The translations under genes were made by a program, and so were the position numbers. A DNA stretch of 64,000 nucleotides from Nitrobacter sp047149785 (GTDB lineage: Bacteria; Pseudomonadota; Alphaproteobacteria; Rhizobiales; Xanthobacteraceae): NCBI RefSeq assembly GCF_047149785.1, contig NZ_BAAGBE010000001.1, forward strand, positions 558,001-622,000. The letters are read 5' to 3'. The notes beneath the pieces were generated by a model that worked only from the letters and a program-made list of their open reading frames with translations, was not told where the DNA came from and ran no database searches. Each line of letters begins with the position of its first letter. Position 1 is the first letter of the stretch. Positions 49,892 to 58,899 of this stretch are shown piece after piece.

Positions 49892-51769
49892 ATGCTGAGG
49901 CAACGCCGTTTCCTGATTGAAATTCTGACCGTGATCGGCCTGGTCGCCGCGCCGTTCGTGCTGCCGCATCTCGGCTTCGCGCCCAACACGGTGAACCGCA
50001 TCCTGGTCTGGGGGCTGTTCGGCCTCGGCTTCGACATCCTGTTCGGCTTCACCGGCCTGCTGTCTTTCGGGCAATCGGCGTTCTACGGCACCGGAGGTTT
50101 CGTGGCGGCCTACCTGCTGACCCGGGCCGGATTCCCGAACGTCTTTCTCGCGCTGGTGATCGGCATGGTCGCGGCTGCCGTGACCGGCTACTTCATCGGC
50201 CTGATCGCGCTGCGCCGGACCGGGATTTATTTCGCCATGATCACGGTGGCGATCGCGGAGGTTTTCTACTTCGTCGAATTCAATCCGTTGGCGGAATGGA
50301 CTGGCGGCGAGAACGGATTGCCTGGCGTTCCGACGCCGAGTTTCAATCTCGGCTTCACCACGCTCCATTTCACCACCGGCTGGTCGCTCTACCAGTTTCT
50401 GGCGGCGTGTTATTTCGTCGGCGTGGTGATCGCGCTGCGCATCGTGCGCTCGCCGGTCGGCGCGATCTTCAGCGCGATCCGCGACAACCCGCTGCGCGCC
50501 ACCGCCGTCGGCCACAATATTCACGGCTACAAGCTGACCGCATTCGTCATCGCTGCCGCCTATGCCGGTTTTGCCGGCGGCCTGCTCGGCGTGATGCAGG
50601 CGTTCATGCCGCCGGACGCCTTCATGTTCGATACGTCCGGTCAGCTCATCATGCAGACCGCGATCGGCGGTCCCGGAACGCTGTTCGGCCCGCTGGTCGG
50701 CGCGGCCGTCTGGCTGTTCCTGCAGGATTTCCTGCAGTCGGCTCTCGGTCTGGGCGCAGCATGGAAACTGGTGCTCGGAGCGGTGTTCGTGCTGCTGGTC
50801 TGCTTTCTGCGCCGCGGTATCATCGGCGGGATTGCCGATCTCTATCGTCTCGTCGTCGGCCGGCGCGTTCACCGCGAACCGGTCGCAGCGCCGGCGACGG
50901 CTTTGACCGCCGAAAAGGAACAGGAGATTGCGGAGGCCAAGCTCGCGAAGCAGCCGGATCCGCCGCCGATGGCCCCGATGCATCGTGCGGCTGACAGTTA
51001 TGCCGGCCCGATCCTGCAGGCGACCGGGCTGACCAAGCGTTACGGCGGTCTGCTTGCCAACAGCGATATCGATTTCACCGTCAACCATGGCGAGTTGCGC
51101 GGCATCATCGGCCCGAACGGCGCCGGGAAGTCGACGTTTTTCAAGATGCTGACCTGCGAAGTCGCGCCGACGTCGGGCAAGATCATATTCGAGGGGCTCG
51201 ATATCACCGGGATGAACGTCACCGACGTGTGCCAGCTCGGGCTGACCAAGAGCTACCAGGTCAATCAGTTGTTCTCGGGGTTGACGGTGCGCGAGAATCT
51301 GACCATCGCGGCGCTCTCGGAACTGCGCGGCAAGTTCCGCCTCGACATGTTCCGCAGTCTTCAGAGCATTCCGGGATTGTCGGAACAGGTCGAGCGCACG
51401 CTGGCACTCGTCAACCTGACGACGCGGCCGGACACGCCGGTGTCCGAGCTTGCCTATGGCGAAAAGCGAAGGCTGGAAATCGGGCTGGCGCTCGCGACCT
51501 CGCCAAGCCTGCTGTTGCTCGACGAGCCGCTCGCCGGCATGAGCCCGCGCGAGCGCGTGGAAACGGTCAAGCTGTTGAAGTCGATCAGCAAGGGCCGCAC
51601 CATGATCATCATCGACCACGACATGGATGCGCTGTTCGAACTGGCCGAACGCGTCACCGTGTTGCAGGAAGGCCGGGTGCTGGTCGAGGGAACGCCGGAC
51701 GAAATCAAGAACAACGCCGCGGTCCAGGAAGCCTATCTCGGGGGCGTGCACGGAGTGCTCGACGCATGA
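49892..51769 (+). CDS. Fused ABC transporter permease-ATPase (LivM-LivG)
   Basis: 625 residues in two halves. Residues about 1-320 are a LivM-like permease (VNRILVWGLFGLGFDILFGF, TGLLSFGQSAFYGTGGFVAA, the IRDNPLRATAVGHNIHGYKL coupling loop, AIGGPGTLFGPLVGAAVWLF). A linker of about 60 residues (REPVAAPATALTAEKEQEIA) leads to a LivG-like ATPase from about residue 375: IGPNGAGKSTFFKML (Walker A), SELAYGEKRRLEIGLALATS (signature region), LLLLDEPLAGMSPRERVETV, and IIDHDMDALFELAERVTVL. The ATG at 49892 starts the match; the frame upstream overlaps the previous gene. In most genomes these are separate genes, though the fusion is known. Ends ATGA-overlapped with the next ATPase. Confidence 0.93.
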   Translation: MLRQRRFLIEILTVIGLVAAPFVLPHLGFAPNTVNRILVWGLFGLGFDILFGFTGLLSFGQSAFYGTGGFVAAYLLTRAGFPNVFLALVIGMVAAAVTGYFIGLIALRRTGIYFAMITVAIAEVFYFVEFNPLAEWTGGENGLPGVPTPSFNLGFTTLHFTTGWSLYQFLAACYFVGVVIALRIVRSPVGAIFSAIRDNPLRATAVGHNIHGYKLTAFVIAAAYAGFAGGLLGVMQAFMPPDAFMFDTSGQLIMQTAIGGPGTLFGPLVGAAVWLFLQDFLQSALGLGAAWKLVLGAVFVLLVCFLRRGIIGGIADLYRLVVGRRVHREPVAAPATALTAEKEQEIAEAKLAKQPDPPPMAPMHRAADSYAGPILQATGLTKRYGGLLANSDIDFTVNHGELRGIIGPNGAGKSTFFKMLTCEVAPTSGKIIFEGLDITGMNVTDVCQLGLTKSYQVNQLFSGLTVRENLTIAALSELRGKFRLDMFRSLQSIPGLSEQVERTLALVNLTTRPDTPVSELAYGEKRRLEIGLALATSPSLLLLDEPLAGMSPRERVETVKLLKSISKGRTMIIIDHDMDALFELAERVTVLQEGRVLVEGTPDEIKNNAAVQEAYLGGVHGVLDA

Positions 51770-52464
51770 GCCTGCTCGAGGTCAAGGGTCTGAACAGCTA
51801 TTACGGGGATTCCCATATCCTCTTCGATGTCGCGCTGCGCGTCGAGCGCAACGAGGTGGTGGCGTTGCTCGGGCGTAACGGCGCCGGCAAGAGCACCACG
51901 CTGAAGAGTCTGATGGGCGTGGTCACGCCTCGCACCGGCAGCGTGATATTCGACGGCGCCGACGTCGCCGGCCGCAAGAGTCACAAGATCGCACAGGCCG
52001 GAATGCAGCTCGTGCATGAGGAGCGGCGCATTTTCGGCAGCCTTAGCGTCGAGGAAAACATCGTGCTTGCGGGACTGACGGCCGCGAAACGCTGGCCGCT
52101 CGGCCGCATCTACGAGATGTTCCCGAGGCTGAAGCAACGGCGGAATAACCGCGGCAACGAATTGTCCGGCGGCGAACAGCAGATGCTGGCGATCGCGCGC
52201 GCTCTGGTCCGCGATCCCAAAATCGTCCTGCTCGACGAGCCGTTCGAGGGGCTCGCGCCGGTGATCGTGAAAGATCTTATGAGGGCCTGCCGCGATCTGG
52301 CGGCAGCCGGACAGACCATCGTGCTGGTGGAGCAGAACCTGGCGGCGACGCTCACGCTTGCCCAGCGCATCTATATCATCAACAACGGTCACATCGTGCA
52401 TGAGGGGCCGGCGCGGGAACTCAAGGCGCAGCCGGAAATCCTGCAACGCTACCTCGGCGTTTAG
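51766..52464 (+). CDS. ABC transporter ATPase, LivF-like
   Basis: 232 residues: LLEVKGLNSYYGDSHILFDV, Walker A LLGRNGAGKSTTLKSLMG, the H-x-x-E-R-R-I-F Q-loop variant VHEERRIFGSLSVEEN, signature NELSGGEQQMLAIARALVRD and Walker B VLLDEPFEGLAPVIV, then VEQNLAATLTLAQRIYII. The start ATG overlaps the fusion gene's stop. Final gene of the importer operon; the two ATPase copies form the usual heterodimer. Its stop overlaps that of the convergent HIT gene by 3 nt (TTAG). Confidence 0.95.
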   Translation: MSLLEVKGLNSYYGDSHILFDVALRVERNEVVALLGRNGAGKSTTLKSLMGVVTPRTGSVIFDGADVAGRKSHKIAQAGMQLVHEERRIFGSLSVEENIVLAGLTAAKRWPLGRIYEMFPRLKQRRNNRGNELSGGEQQMLAIARALVRDPKIVLLDEPFEGLAPVIVKDLMRACRDLAAAGQTIVLVEQNLAATLTLAQRIYIINNGHIVHEGPARELKAQPEILQRYLGV

Positions 52465-52901
52465 GGCCGGGCGAGCGCGGCGATCAGCCGCGCGGCGTGA
52501 TCCTCGAGCACACTGACATCCTCTTTCCGGCTCTGGGGCGGCAGCAGCTCGACCCCCGACTTCATCGGCATGACGTGCATGTGCAGGTGAAATACCACCT
52601 GTCCGCTGGCGGCTTCGCTGAACTGCTGGACGATGATTCCGTCCGCATCGAAGGCCTTCATGGCGGCGATCGCGATCGTCTTCGCGGTTCGCGCGACTTC
52701 CGCGAAATCGTCCGCTGAAATGTCGAGGATTCCGCGGGCGGAGGCCTTCGGGACCACCAAAGTGTGGCCCGGCGCGCGCGGCATAATGTCGAGAAACGCG
52801 AATGTCCGCGCATTTTCGTAAACCTTGAAGCACGGTATCTCGCCGCGAAGGATCTTCGCGAAAATGTTCTGATCGTCGTAGGCCGGCACCGTTCCCAACA
52901 T
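52461..52901 (-). CDS. HIT-family protein (histidine triad nucleotide-binding)
   Basis: 146 residues from ATG 52901; ATGs at 52940 and 52967 would extend it by up to 22 residues without clear homology. Contains DDQNIFAKILRGEIPCFKVY and AFLDIMPRAPGHTLVVPKAS, and the histidine triad VFHLHMHVMPMKSG. Such enzymes hydrolyse nucleotide-phosphoramidates or dinucleoside polyphosphates. It converges with the ABC ATPase and likely stands alone. Confidence 0.9.
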   Translation of the reverse strand: MLGTVPAYDDQNIFAKILRGEIPCFKVYENARTFAFLDIMPRAPGHTLVVPKASARGILDISADDFAEVARTAKTIAIAAMKAFDADGIIVQQFSEAASGQVVFHLHMHVMPMKSGVELLPPQSRKEDVSVLEDHAARLIAALARP

Positions 52902-52989
52902 GTCTGTTCCGGGGGTTGGCGCAACTTGCGCTTGGTCCATTCTCGCATGTTCGCGGGGCGAATGCATGGCGCGGGCCGCGGGCCGAACG

Positions 52990-53187
52990 CTAGGCCTGCT
53001 CCCCGCTGCGCGACCGCTCCACCGGCTTTGTCAGGCCAAGCTGGCTGATCCGCTCGCGTGTGAGTTGGTCCCGCGCGCCTTCCTCGATCAGCAAGTCAAT
53101 GAACGCCAGCCGCTTCGATTCGTCCGTCGCCTCGGCCAGCAGGGTCCGGTAGCGTTTGTAGTCGTATTTCTTGTTCTGTTTGTCCAT
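52990..53187 (-). CDS. Small helical protein, 65 residues, unknown
   Basis: ATG 53187. The peptide is highly charged and helical: MDKQNKKYDYKRYRTLLAEA, TDESKRLAFIDLLIEEGARD, QLTRERISQLGLTKPVERSR. No signal or membrane segment. Proteins of this look occur as conserved hypotheticals in Rhizobiales as I recall; no function known. Reads upstream of the HIT gene, about 90 nt away. Confidence 0.68.
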   Translation of the reverse strand: MDKQNKKYDYKRYRTLLAEATDESKRLAFIDLLIEEGARDQLTRERISQLGLTKPVERSRSGEQA

Positions 53188-53306
53188 GTCTCAGTCTCGC
53201 AGACCCCCCCTGTCATCACGCCAATTCTAAACGCGCGTCCGCAATCGCGCCATGCGCTATGCACAGGTTTGGGGGACCGAAGGTCGCGGTCCGGCGGAAC
53301 CGGGGC

Positions 53307-53576
53307 TCAATTGCACGGATGCGGGCGGCCGTCCTGGCCGCGATAGGAGGCGGCGCTCTGCTTGCAACGCAGGTCCGCCGATCCGTCGTAATAGGCGAAG
53401 GGTTGATCCGGCGTGACGGCAGGCCCGTAGTTGTGCAGGTAGATATCGGTCTCGGACGAATGATGGTGGTGGTGGTATTTGTGGTGGTGCTTGTGGTGAT
53501 GAGACCGCGCCAGCGCTGGCGCCGAGACCGCCATTGAAACCAAGGTGGCTGCGGCCAAAATCCTGAGAATCATCAT
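53307..53576 (-). CDS. Exported histidine-rich protein, 89 residues
   Basis: N-terminal signal peptide (ILRILAAATLVSMAVSAPAL, cleavage near APALARS) followed directly by SHHHKHHHKYHHHHHSSETD, twelve or so histidines in a run of 20 residues, then a conserved-looking tail with two Cys (DLRCKQSAASYRGQDGRPHPC). A predicted periplasmic protein; metal binding (Ni, Zn, Cu) is likely from composition but not shown. ATG 53576 has GGAG upstream. No metal transporter gene lies adjacent. Confidence 0.72.
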   Translation of the reverse strand: MMILRILAAATLVSMAVSAPALARSHHHKHHHKYHHHHHSSETDIYLHNYGPAVTPDQPFAYYDGSADLRCKQSAASYRGQDGRPHPCN

Positions 53577-54159
53577 TGGGCCGATCTCCTGTGCGGCGGA
53601 TGGCGTGGCGGGATGCCCTTGCGGGTGGAATAGTTCGGAACCTGATGCGAGTTGGTTTCATGTTCGGGCCGGCCCCGGCCGCTGTCAATGGGCCGGAACC
53701 GAAGCGGTCGCAACCAAGAAAAATACATGGCGCATTTCTGGCGCTGCAGGATTCCCCGCAACCGGCTGGTCGTGTCGGCGGAATGGAGCTGTTACCGGTT
53801 AAATCCGCTTCCAGAAAGCTGTTTATAATCTGGTGGTACTTTCTTGCCTTTGTCGGATTGGGACATGAATATAGCGTTGCGAATGTTCTGCCTACTCTGT
53901 CCAATCGAGTGCCGCATGGAGACGGCATATCTTGGAGCCTAGGCTCGCCAATCCCGTTCCCGTCTCGACCGGAAACTTCATCGGTAACATTTTTCTCGGC
54001 GCCCGCTTTGATTGTGTTGGTGAGAGAAAAATGGCGGACAGTCCTTACGTAGTCTTTCTGCAGGTGAGGAAAATTGGGGGGATGCCGTGTTTGCTCATGA
54101 AGATAAGAGAACGACTGAAACAGCGCAGCTGAATTCTCCGCTTGGCAAGGTACAATGCC
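53577..54159. other. Intergenic region, no supported gene
   Basis: Several overlapping open frames without ribosome sites or family match. The base composition becomes AT-richer toward the receptor gene at 54160. Confidence 0.5.
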
Positions 54160-55584
54160 ATGCATACTGATCAGGTCAAAAAGATTTCTGCACCGGGCGG
54201 AGTGCCCGCCGAGACACATCTGCTGCACTTGGTGCATGCGTTGCAGAGCCTGTTTAAAACGGGCATCGAAGCCGACTGCATTGTGCAGTTACTCGAAGTT
54301 GTGACGAAGAATCAGAACATCAATATCCAGACGTTGGGAGCAACCCTTGGAACCATAGCATCAAGCGCGGAAGAGATTTCCGTGACATCGGACGATATTA
54401 GGCGCCGCTCGGATAATGTTGCTAAAGAAACGACAGCGACCAGTGCCGAGGTGACGCGCCTCGTCGATGTCGTGAAAGACCTCAATGAATCAAAAAACCA
54501 ATTCGGCGCTGTCCAGGAAATGATGGAGGACATCACTAAAACGGTTAAGTTGATTAACAAAATTGTCGATCAGACGAAACTGCTTGCGCTTAATGCGACG
54601 ATCGAAGCCGCTAGAGCCGGGGAGCAAGGCAAAGGGTTTGCCGTGGTAGCATCGGAGGTTAAAAACCTCTCTGAGTCTACAAGAGTCGCGGCCGAGGAAA
54701 TTCGAAAGAACATCGAACGTGGTCAGAGTACGCTTGATTCCATTTTCAACGTGTTGAAACAGCAAGTCGAGGAAACCAGCATAATATCTGACAAAGCCTT
54801 GCGATCCATTAAAATAGCCGATGCTGAAACGATCAGTGTCGCCGATGCCATCTCCCAGATTGTCGTAGGCATCAAAGATCAAAGCGCCGCGATGCAAAAG
54901 TTGAATATTACGATGAGTGGCTTCGTTTCGATGTCAACTCAGAACAGCAATATTATTGCAGAGCTTTCCGAAATTAAAGACGAATTGGGTATCAGCTCAA
55001 GACAGAGCATGGACGCAGTTCGGGCTGTCACGGCCATGCAGAATGCCGAAGGGGATTTTAGCAAGACATCCTGCATGATACTTGAGCAGCTCGGTAAGAA
55101 GATAAATCAAACGCACGACATAAAGTTAGTTCTTCAGGATTTGGTTGCTCTGATATGTAACAATTTTGGCTGGCAGATTGCGCACGTCTTGATTCCTGAT
55201 GCGTCCGGCATAACCAAGTCGGCTAAAATATGGAGCATCTCTTCTCGTCAACTGAATAGCAAGTTTGTTCAGATGTCCGAGGCGGGTGAATTTGTACCGG
55301 GTAAAGGTCTGCCGGGACGTGTATATCAGAGCAAAAAACTCGAGTGGATTTCCAATGTTACGCTCGATACCAATTTTCCTCGCGCAGAAGCGGCTAAAGA
55401 ACTCGGGCTGGTTTCCGGATTGGCGCTTCCATTACTCTCAAGAAAGCGTGAGGTGCTCATGGTCATTGAATACTTCGCCACCCGTGAGCAAAAACCGGAA
55501 GAGAGCTTCTGCATGATTTTAGAACAATGCGGTCAGATTATTGGCAAGCTGATCATAAGCGAGAAGATCTCTCACGCTTCGTAG
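54160..55584 (+). CDS. Cytosolic methyl-accepting chemotaxis-type receptor with C-terminal GAF domain
   Basis: 474 residues, no membrane segment and no HAMP. The central part (about residues 45-280) is an MCP coiled-coil: the hairpin tip LLALNATIEAARAGEQGKGF and AVVASEVKNLSESTRVAAEE is nearly canonical. A GAF-like domain fills the C-terminus (about 310-465): ICNNFGWQIAHVLIPDASGI, FVPGKGLPGRVYQSKKLEWI, and LVSGLALPLLSRKREVLMVI. So the sensor would be the GAF domain, downstream of the output helix, which is unusual. ATG 54160 with AAGG 9 nt upstream. The DNA is AT-richer than its neighbours. No che genes nearby. Confidence 0.88.
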   Translation: MHTDQVKKISAPGGVPAETHLLHLVHALQSLFKTGIEADCIVQLLEVVTKNQNINIQTLGATLGTIASSAEEISVTSDDIRRRSDNVAKETTATSAEVTRLVDVVKDLNESKNQFGAVQEMMEDITKTVKLINKIVDQTKLLALNATIEAARAGEQGKGFAVVASEVKNLSESTRVAAEEIRKNIERGQSTLDSIFNVLKQQVEETSIISDKALRSIKIADAETISVADAISQIVVGIKDQSAAMQKLNITMSGFVSMSTQNSNIIAELSEIKDELGISSRQSMDAVRAVTAMQNAEGDFSKTSCMILEQLGKKINQTHDIKLVLQDLVALICNNFGWQIAHVLIPDASGITKSAKIWSISSRQLNSKFVQMSEAGEFVPGKGLPGRVYQSKKLEWISNVTLDTNFPRAEAAKELGLVSGLALPLLSRKREVLMVIEYFATREQKPEESFCMILEQCGQIIGKLIISEKISHAS

Positions 55585-56217
55585 GTGCCGCCGTCTTATT
55601 CGTCGGCTTTAAGGGGAGGGCCAGTGAAGGCTGTTAGGGATTTTTCTCTGTTCATGATTTATGGCGGCCGATCGTTGCGGCTTTACGATGTGACTGCCCA
55701 AGCTCGACGACGTCAATCCGCAAGTGATTCGGTTTGCGCCTCGACGCGAGATAAGCCCGTTCAGATGTTTTGAAAGATCGATTACGGGGGCCGTCATTGA
55801 AACTCGGGCCGTATTGCGAGGCGCCGCCGCCGTGACGATCCAACCGTCGTCCTGTGCAATGGCAAGCGCGCGCCGTGCTTCGTCCCACGCCGCGGACAGC
55901 ACGCCGCCGCTGGTATGATCTGATAGAACGAAGCGTCCTAGCGTCGTGCCGAGGCGTCGAACAGGGCCACCAAAACGGTCTCGCGGGAGGGATGCGCGGG
56001 GGAGGGCGCTGTTTTCAAGGCAATCCGGGGCTTTCGCGGCCCTCGTCGTCGCCGTCCTCGCTCTCGCGTGGCCGATGTCTCGCATCCGCGATCCGGCTTT
56101 GCAGGGCATGGCCCGTATTCTTGAGCATTGACGGACGCCTGCAGGCGCGGGACAACGCTGGCGGATAATGATATTCGATCCTGCAACACCACAAGATCCC
56201 TCCGGAAAGGCCCCCAG
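55585..56217. other. Intergenic region, no supported gene
   Basis: 633 bases with overlapping long frames on both strands caused by GC-rich sequence (for example 55724-55918 plus, and a minus frame running over the next gene's start); none has a ribosome site or recognisable family. It holds the leader of the aminotransferase gene. Confidence 0.5.
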
Positions 56218-57417
56218 ATGACGCTGCACACAGGACGGCATTTTCTCCAGATTCCAGGCCCCACCAACGTGCCTGACCGCGTGCTGCGCGCCATCGACAT
56301 GCCCGTCCTGGATCACCGGGGCCCGGAATTCGCGGAGTTGGGTTTTGAGGTGCTGGCCGCGATCCAGCGGATTTTCCGCACCAAACAGCCGGTCATCATC
56401 TATCCCTCGTCAGGCACCGGCGCATGGGAAGCCGCGATCGTCAACACGCTGTCGCCGGGCGACAAGGTGCTGATGGCGGAGACCGGTCAGTTCGCCACGT
56501 TGTGGCTGGCCATGGCCGGGAAGTTCAGGCTCGATGTCGATGTGCTGCCGACCGACTGGCGTCGCGGCGCGCCGCTGGACCTGATCGAGGAGCGTCTCAA
56601 GGCCGATCGGGATCACACGATCAAGGCCGTCATGATCGTGCACAATGAGACCTCGACGAGCTGCGTGACCTATCCGCTCGAAGTCCGCAAGGCTCTCGAT
56701 CGCGCCAAACATCCGGCGCTGTTGATGGTCGATACCATCTCCGGCCTCGGTTCGCTCGAATACGAGCATGACGCCTGGGGCATCGACGTGTCGATCGCGG
56801 GTTCCCAGAAAGGCATGATGCTGCCGCCGGGCCTCGGGTTCAATGCATTGTCGGAAAAGGCGTTGGCGGCCTCGAAGGCCAACACCTCGACGCGTTCCTA
56901 TTGGGATTGGCACAACATGATCGCCAATAACAAGGAGGGCTCGTTTCCGTTCACGCCGGCCACCAATCTTCTTTACGGCCTGAAGGCCGCCATCGCGATG
57001 ATGGAGGAGGAGGGTCTGGAGAACGTATGGGTCCGCCACAAGCGTCACGGCGCCGCGACGAGGGCTGCCGTGAAGGCGTGGGGACTGGAACTCGTCTGCC
57101 AGGATCCGCACGCCTATTCGCCGGCGCTGACCGCCGTCATGGTGCCCGACGGACACGATTCCGACGCCTTTCGCAAGGTGGTGCTCGACAATTTCGACAT
57201 GTCGCTCGGCGCCGGCCTCAACAAGATCAAGGGCAAGGCTTTCCGCATCGGCCATCTCGGCCATATGAACGACCTGACGATAATTGGCGCGCTGGCCGGC
57301 ATCGAGATGAGCCTCGACATCGCCAGGATGCCGCATCGCGCCGGCGGCGTCGCGGCGGCCATGGAGGTGCTCAAGGGACGCGACGGTACGCCGATGCTGA
57401 AGGCTGTTGTCGCCTGA
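56218..57417 (+). CDS. Serine-glyoxylate aminotransferase
   Basis: PLP enzyme that transfers the amino group of serine to glyoxylate, giving hydroxypyruvate and glycine; used in the serine cycle and in glyoxylate handling. 399 residues: GRHFLQIPGPTNVPDRVLRA, MPVLDHRGPEFAELGFEVLA, IIYPSSGTGAWEAAIVNTLS, VDTISGLGSLEYEHDAWGID and the PLP lysine in VSIAGSQKGMMLPPGLGFNA. The GGAAAGG before ATG 56218 gives a fair ribosome site. No other serine-cycle gene is in the window, so the pathway context is open. Confidence 0.92.
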   Translation: MTLHTGRHFLQIPGPTNVPDRVLRAIDMPVLDHRGPEFAELGFEVLAAIQRIFRTKQPVIIYPSSGTGAWEAAIVNTLSPGDKVLMAETGQFATLWLAMAGKFRLDVDVLPTDWRRGAPLDLIEERLKADRDHTIKAVMIVHNETSTSCVTYPLEVRKALDRAKHPALLMVDTISGLGSLEYEHDAWGIDVSIAGSQKGMMLPPGLGFNALSEKALAASKANTSTRSYWDWHNMIANNKEGSFPFTPATNLLYGLKAAIAMMEEEGLENVWVRHKRHGAATRAAVKAWGLELVCQDPHAYSPALTAVMVPDGHDSDAFRKVVLDNFDMSLGAGLNKIKGKAFRIGHLGHMNDLTIIGALAGIEMSLDIARMPHRAGGVAAAMEVLKGRDGTPMLKAVVA

Positions 57418-57647
57418 GTTGGGGATCGTTGGGGAGGCCTACGCGCCGTCCCGCTGCCCGTTGAGCGAAGTCGCAGCGCGACTCTGCGTGTAAAGCAAAG
57501 AGTGGACGCAGTTCTGTCCGCCACCTCGCAGCGTCAAGTCATGCGGCTGTCAGGTTAGCCGACCGGGTTTTGCGCGCTTCCGACCTTCGAGCCGGCCATA
57601 TGCCAAGGGCGATAGAGCCCCGATGTCGAGTTGAAAGTAACGCAACC

Positions 57648-57699
57648 TAGAGCATGATCCCGAAAAGTGGAAACCGGTTTTCGGAAAAGATCATGCTCA
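57648..57699. repeat. Dispersed palindromic repeat
   Basis: Ends in perfect 10-bp inverted repeats GAGCATGATC (57650) and GATCATGCTC, enclosing CCGAAAAGTGG-AAACC-GGTTTTCGG. A common intergenic repeat type in this family as I recall. The surrounding 57418-57726 holds no gene. Confidence 0.75.
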
Positions 57700-57726
57700 A
57701 ACAAAAAGATGAGCGACGAGTCTGGT

Positions 57727-58203
57727 TCAACGCAGTTGAAACAGACTCTCGTGGAATGAGGCGGGTTCATCTTGGAGTCGTTCGACCAGATACGTGATCT
57801 TCAGATCAATCGATGCGATGCCATCCGTTGGATCGGTGATATCTATGTCGTGGATGTTCCAGTAGGTGACACGATCCTGCCACCCTAAAAATCTTGCATA
57901 AAGCAATTCACGATGTTCAGCCTCATCCAACGCCACAACCATGTTCGCGCGCGCGAGGTCGTCGATCGTGCAAGACTTGGGCAGACGGTCGGCAGCCGAA
58001 GGAAGGATACCGCGATGTCTGAGCGCGTCGCGGGTGTAGGGCGATATGGGGCCGACATTCGAGGAGCCTCGTTCGAGCGCCAGGCCCCGGGACGATGCGA
58101 TCCAATCCAAACCAATAAAGCTGACGCGATGGTTGAATAACTCTTCCGCAAAACGGCTCCTGTAGTAGTTGCCGGTGCATAAAAACAGGATGTGCCGCTT
58201 CAT
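57727..58203 (-). CDS. Low-molecular-weight protein tyrosine phosphatase
   Basis: 158 residues with the N-terminal P-loop LFLCTGNYYRSRFAEELFNH (C-x5-R-S) and the C-terminal catalytic Asp in DIDITDPTDGIASIDLK. Such phosphatases often act on the tyrosine kinases that control polysaccharide export (Wzb type). The start ATG at 58203 is the first match point; a longer frame upstream reads out of the next gene. Divergent to the glycan cluster that begins at 58304. Confidence 0.88.
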   Translation of the reverse strand: MKRHILFLCTGNYYRSRFAEELFNHRVSFIGLDWIASSRGLALERGSSNVGPISPYTRDALRHRGILPSAADRLPKSCTIDDLARANMVVALDEAEHRELLYARFLGWQDRVTYWNIHDIDITDPTDGIASIDLKITYLVERLQDEPASFHESLFQLR

Positions 58204-58303
58204 CGATTTGCCTATGGGTCGCTCTCTATTACAGCACTTTCCAAGCTTCGCGTCGCCCTCAATTGACATCCGGGAGATGTCATTCGAACAAAGGCAGAAC
58301 GCG

Positions 58304-58882
58304 ATGTCGGCTCACCGATGGTATATTGAATTCGCCCTATCGTATTCAGTTGACCGAACTTGGCTAACTTGGCATCTCAAGACCGAAGAGGGATATGATT
58401 TGCCAATCGCAGCCAATGTTCAGCTGGGAGAACGGACGCGGATTCCTCTCCCGGATCTGGTGAACCTTTATGGGTGCTCCATCGGGGATGACACCTTCAT
58501 TGGCCCTTTTGTTGAAATTCAAGCAGGGGCGACGGTCGGTCGTCTCTGTAAAATTCAATCACACTCCTTCATTTGCGAAGGCGTCGACATCGGGCATGAG
58601 GTTTTCGTCGGGCATGGTGTCATGTTCACCAATGATCTTTTGCCTCGCGCCACCGATGAGTCCGGGCGGCGGATTACGGACAATTGGGTAATGTCGCGCA
58701 CGTCGGTGGAGTTTCGTGCCTCGATCGGTAGTCGGGCCGTCATTTTGCCCGTTAGGATTGGCGCATCCTCATTGATCGGTGCCGGATCTGTTGTAACGAA
58801 GGACGTCCCGCCATATGCCATTGTGGCAGGAAACCCGGGGCGGGTGATCGGCGATGTGCGCGATAAGCGCGATCCGCGCTAG
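58304..58882 (+). CDS. Acyltransferase of the left-handed beta-helix (hexapeptide) type
   Basis: 192 residues from ATG 58304 (AAAGG 9 nt upstream; an earlier ATG at 58277 has no spacing). The hexapeptide repeats are plain: LYGCSIGDDTFIGPFVEIQA, GATVGRLCKIQSHSFICEGV, DIGHEVFVGHGVMFTNDLLP, then IGSRAVILPVRIGASSLIGA and VVTKDVPPYAIVAGNPGRVI. It most resembles sugar N-acetyltransferases (WlbB/FdtC types). With the DegT enzyme next door it could acetylate the amino group the latter installs. Confidence 0.85.
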   Translation: MSAHRWYIEFALSYSVDRTWLTWHLKTEEGYDLPIAANVQLGERTRIPLPDLVNLYGCSIGDDTFIGPFVEIQAGATVGRLCKIQSHSFICEGVDIGHEVFVGHGVMFTNDLLPRATDESGRRITDNWVMSRTSVEFRASIGSRAVILPVRIGASSLIGAGSVVTKDVPPYAIVAGNPGRVIGDVRDKRDPR

Positions 58883-58899
58883 CTGATACGGAATACCTC

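Noticed and set aside
53576..54052. 158-codon plus frame
   Set aside because: Opposite the His-rich gene's leader, no ribosome site and atypical composition.
55609..56316. 235-codon minus frame
   Set aside because: It runs antisense into the start of the serine-glyoxylate aminotransferase gene and has no recognisable domain.
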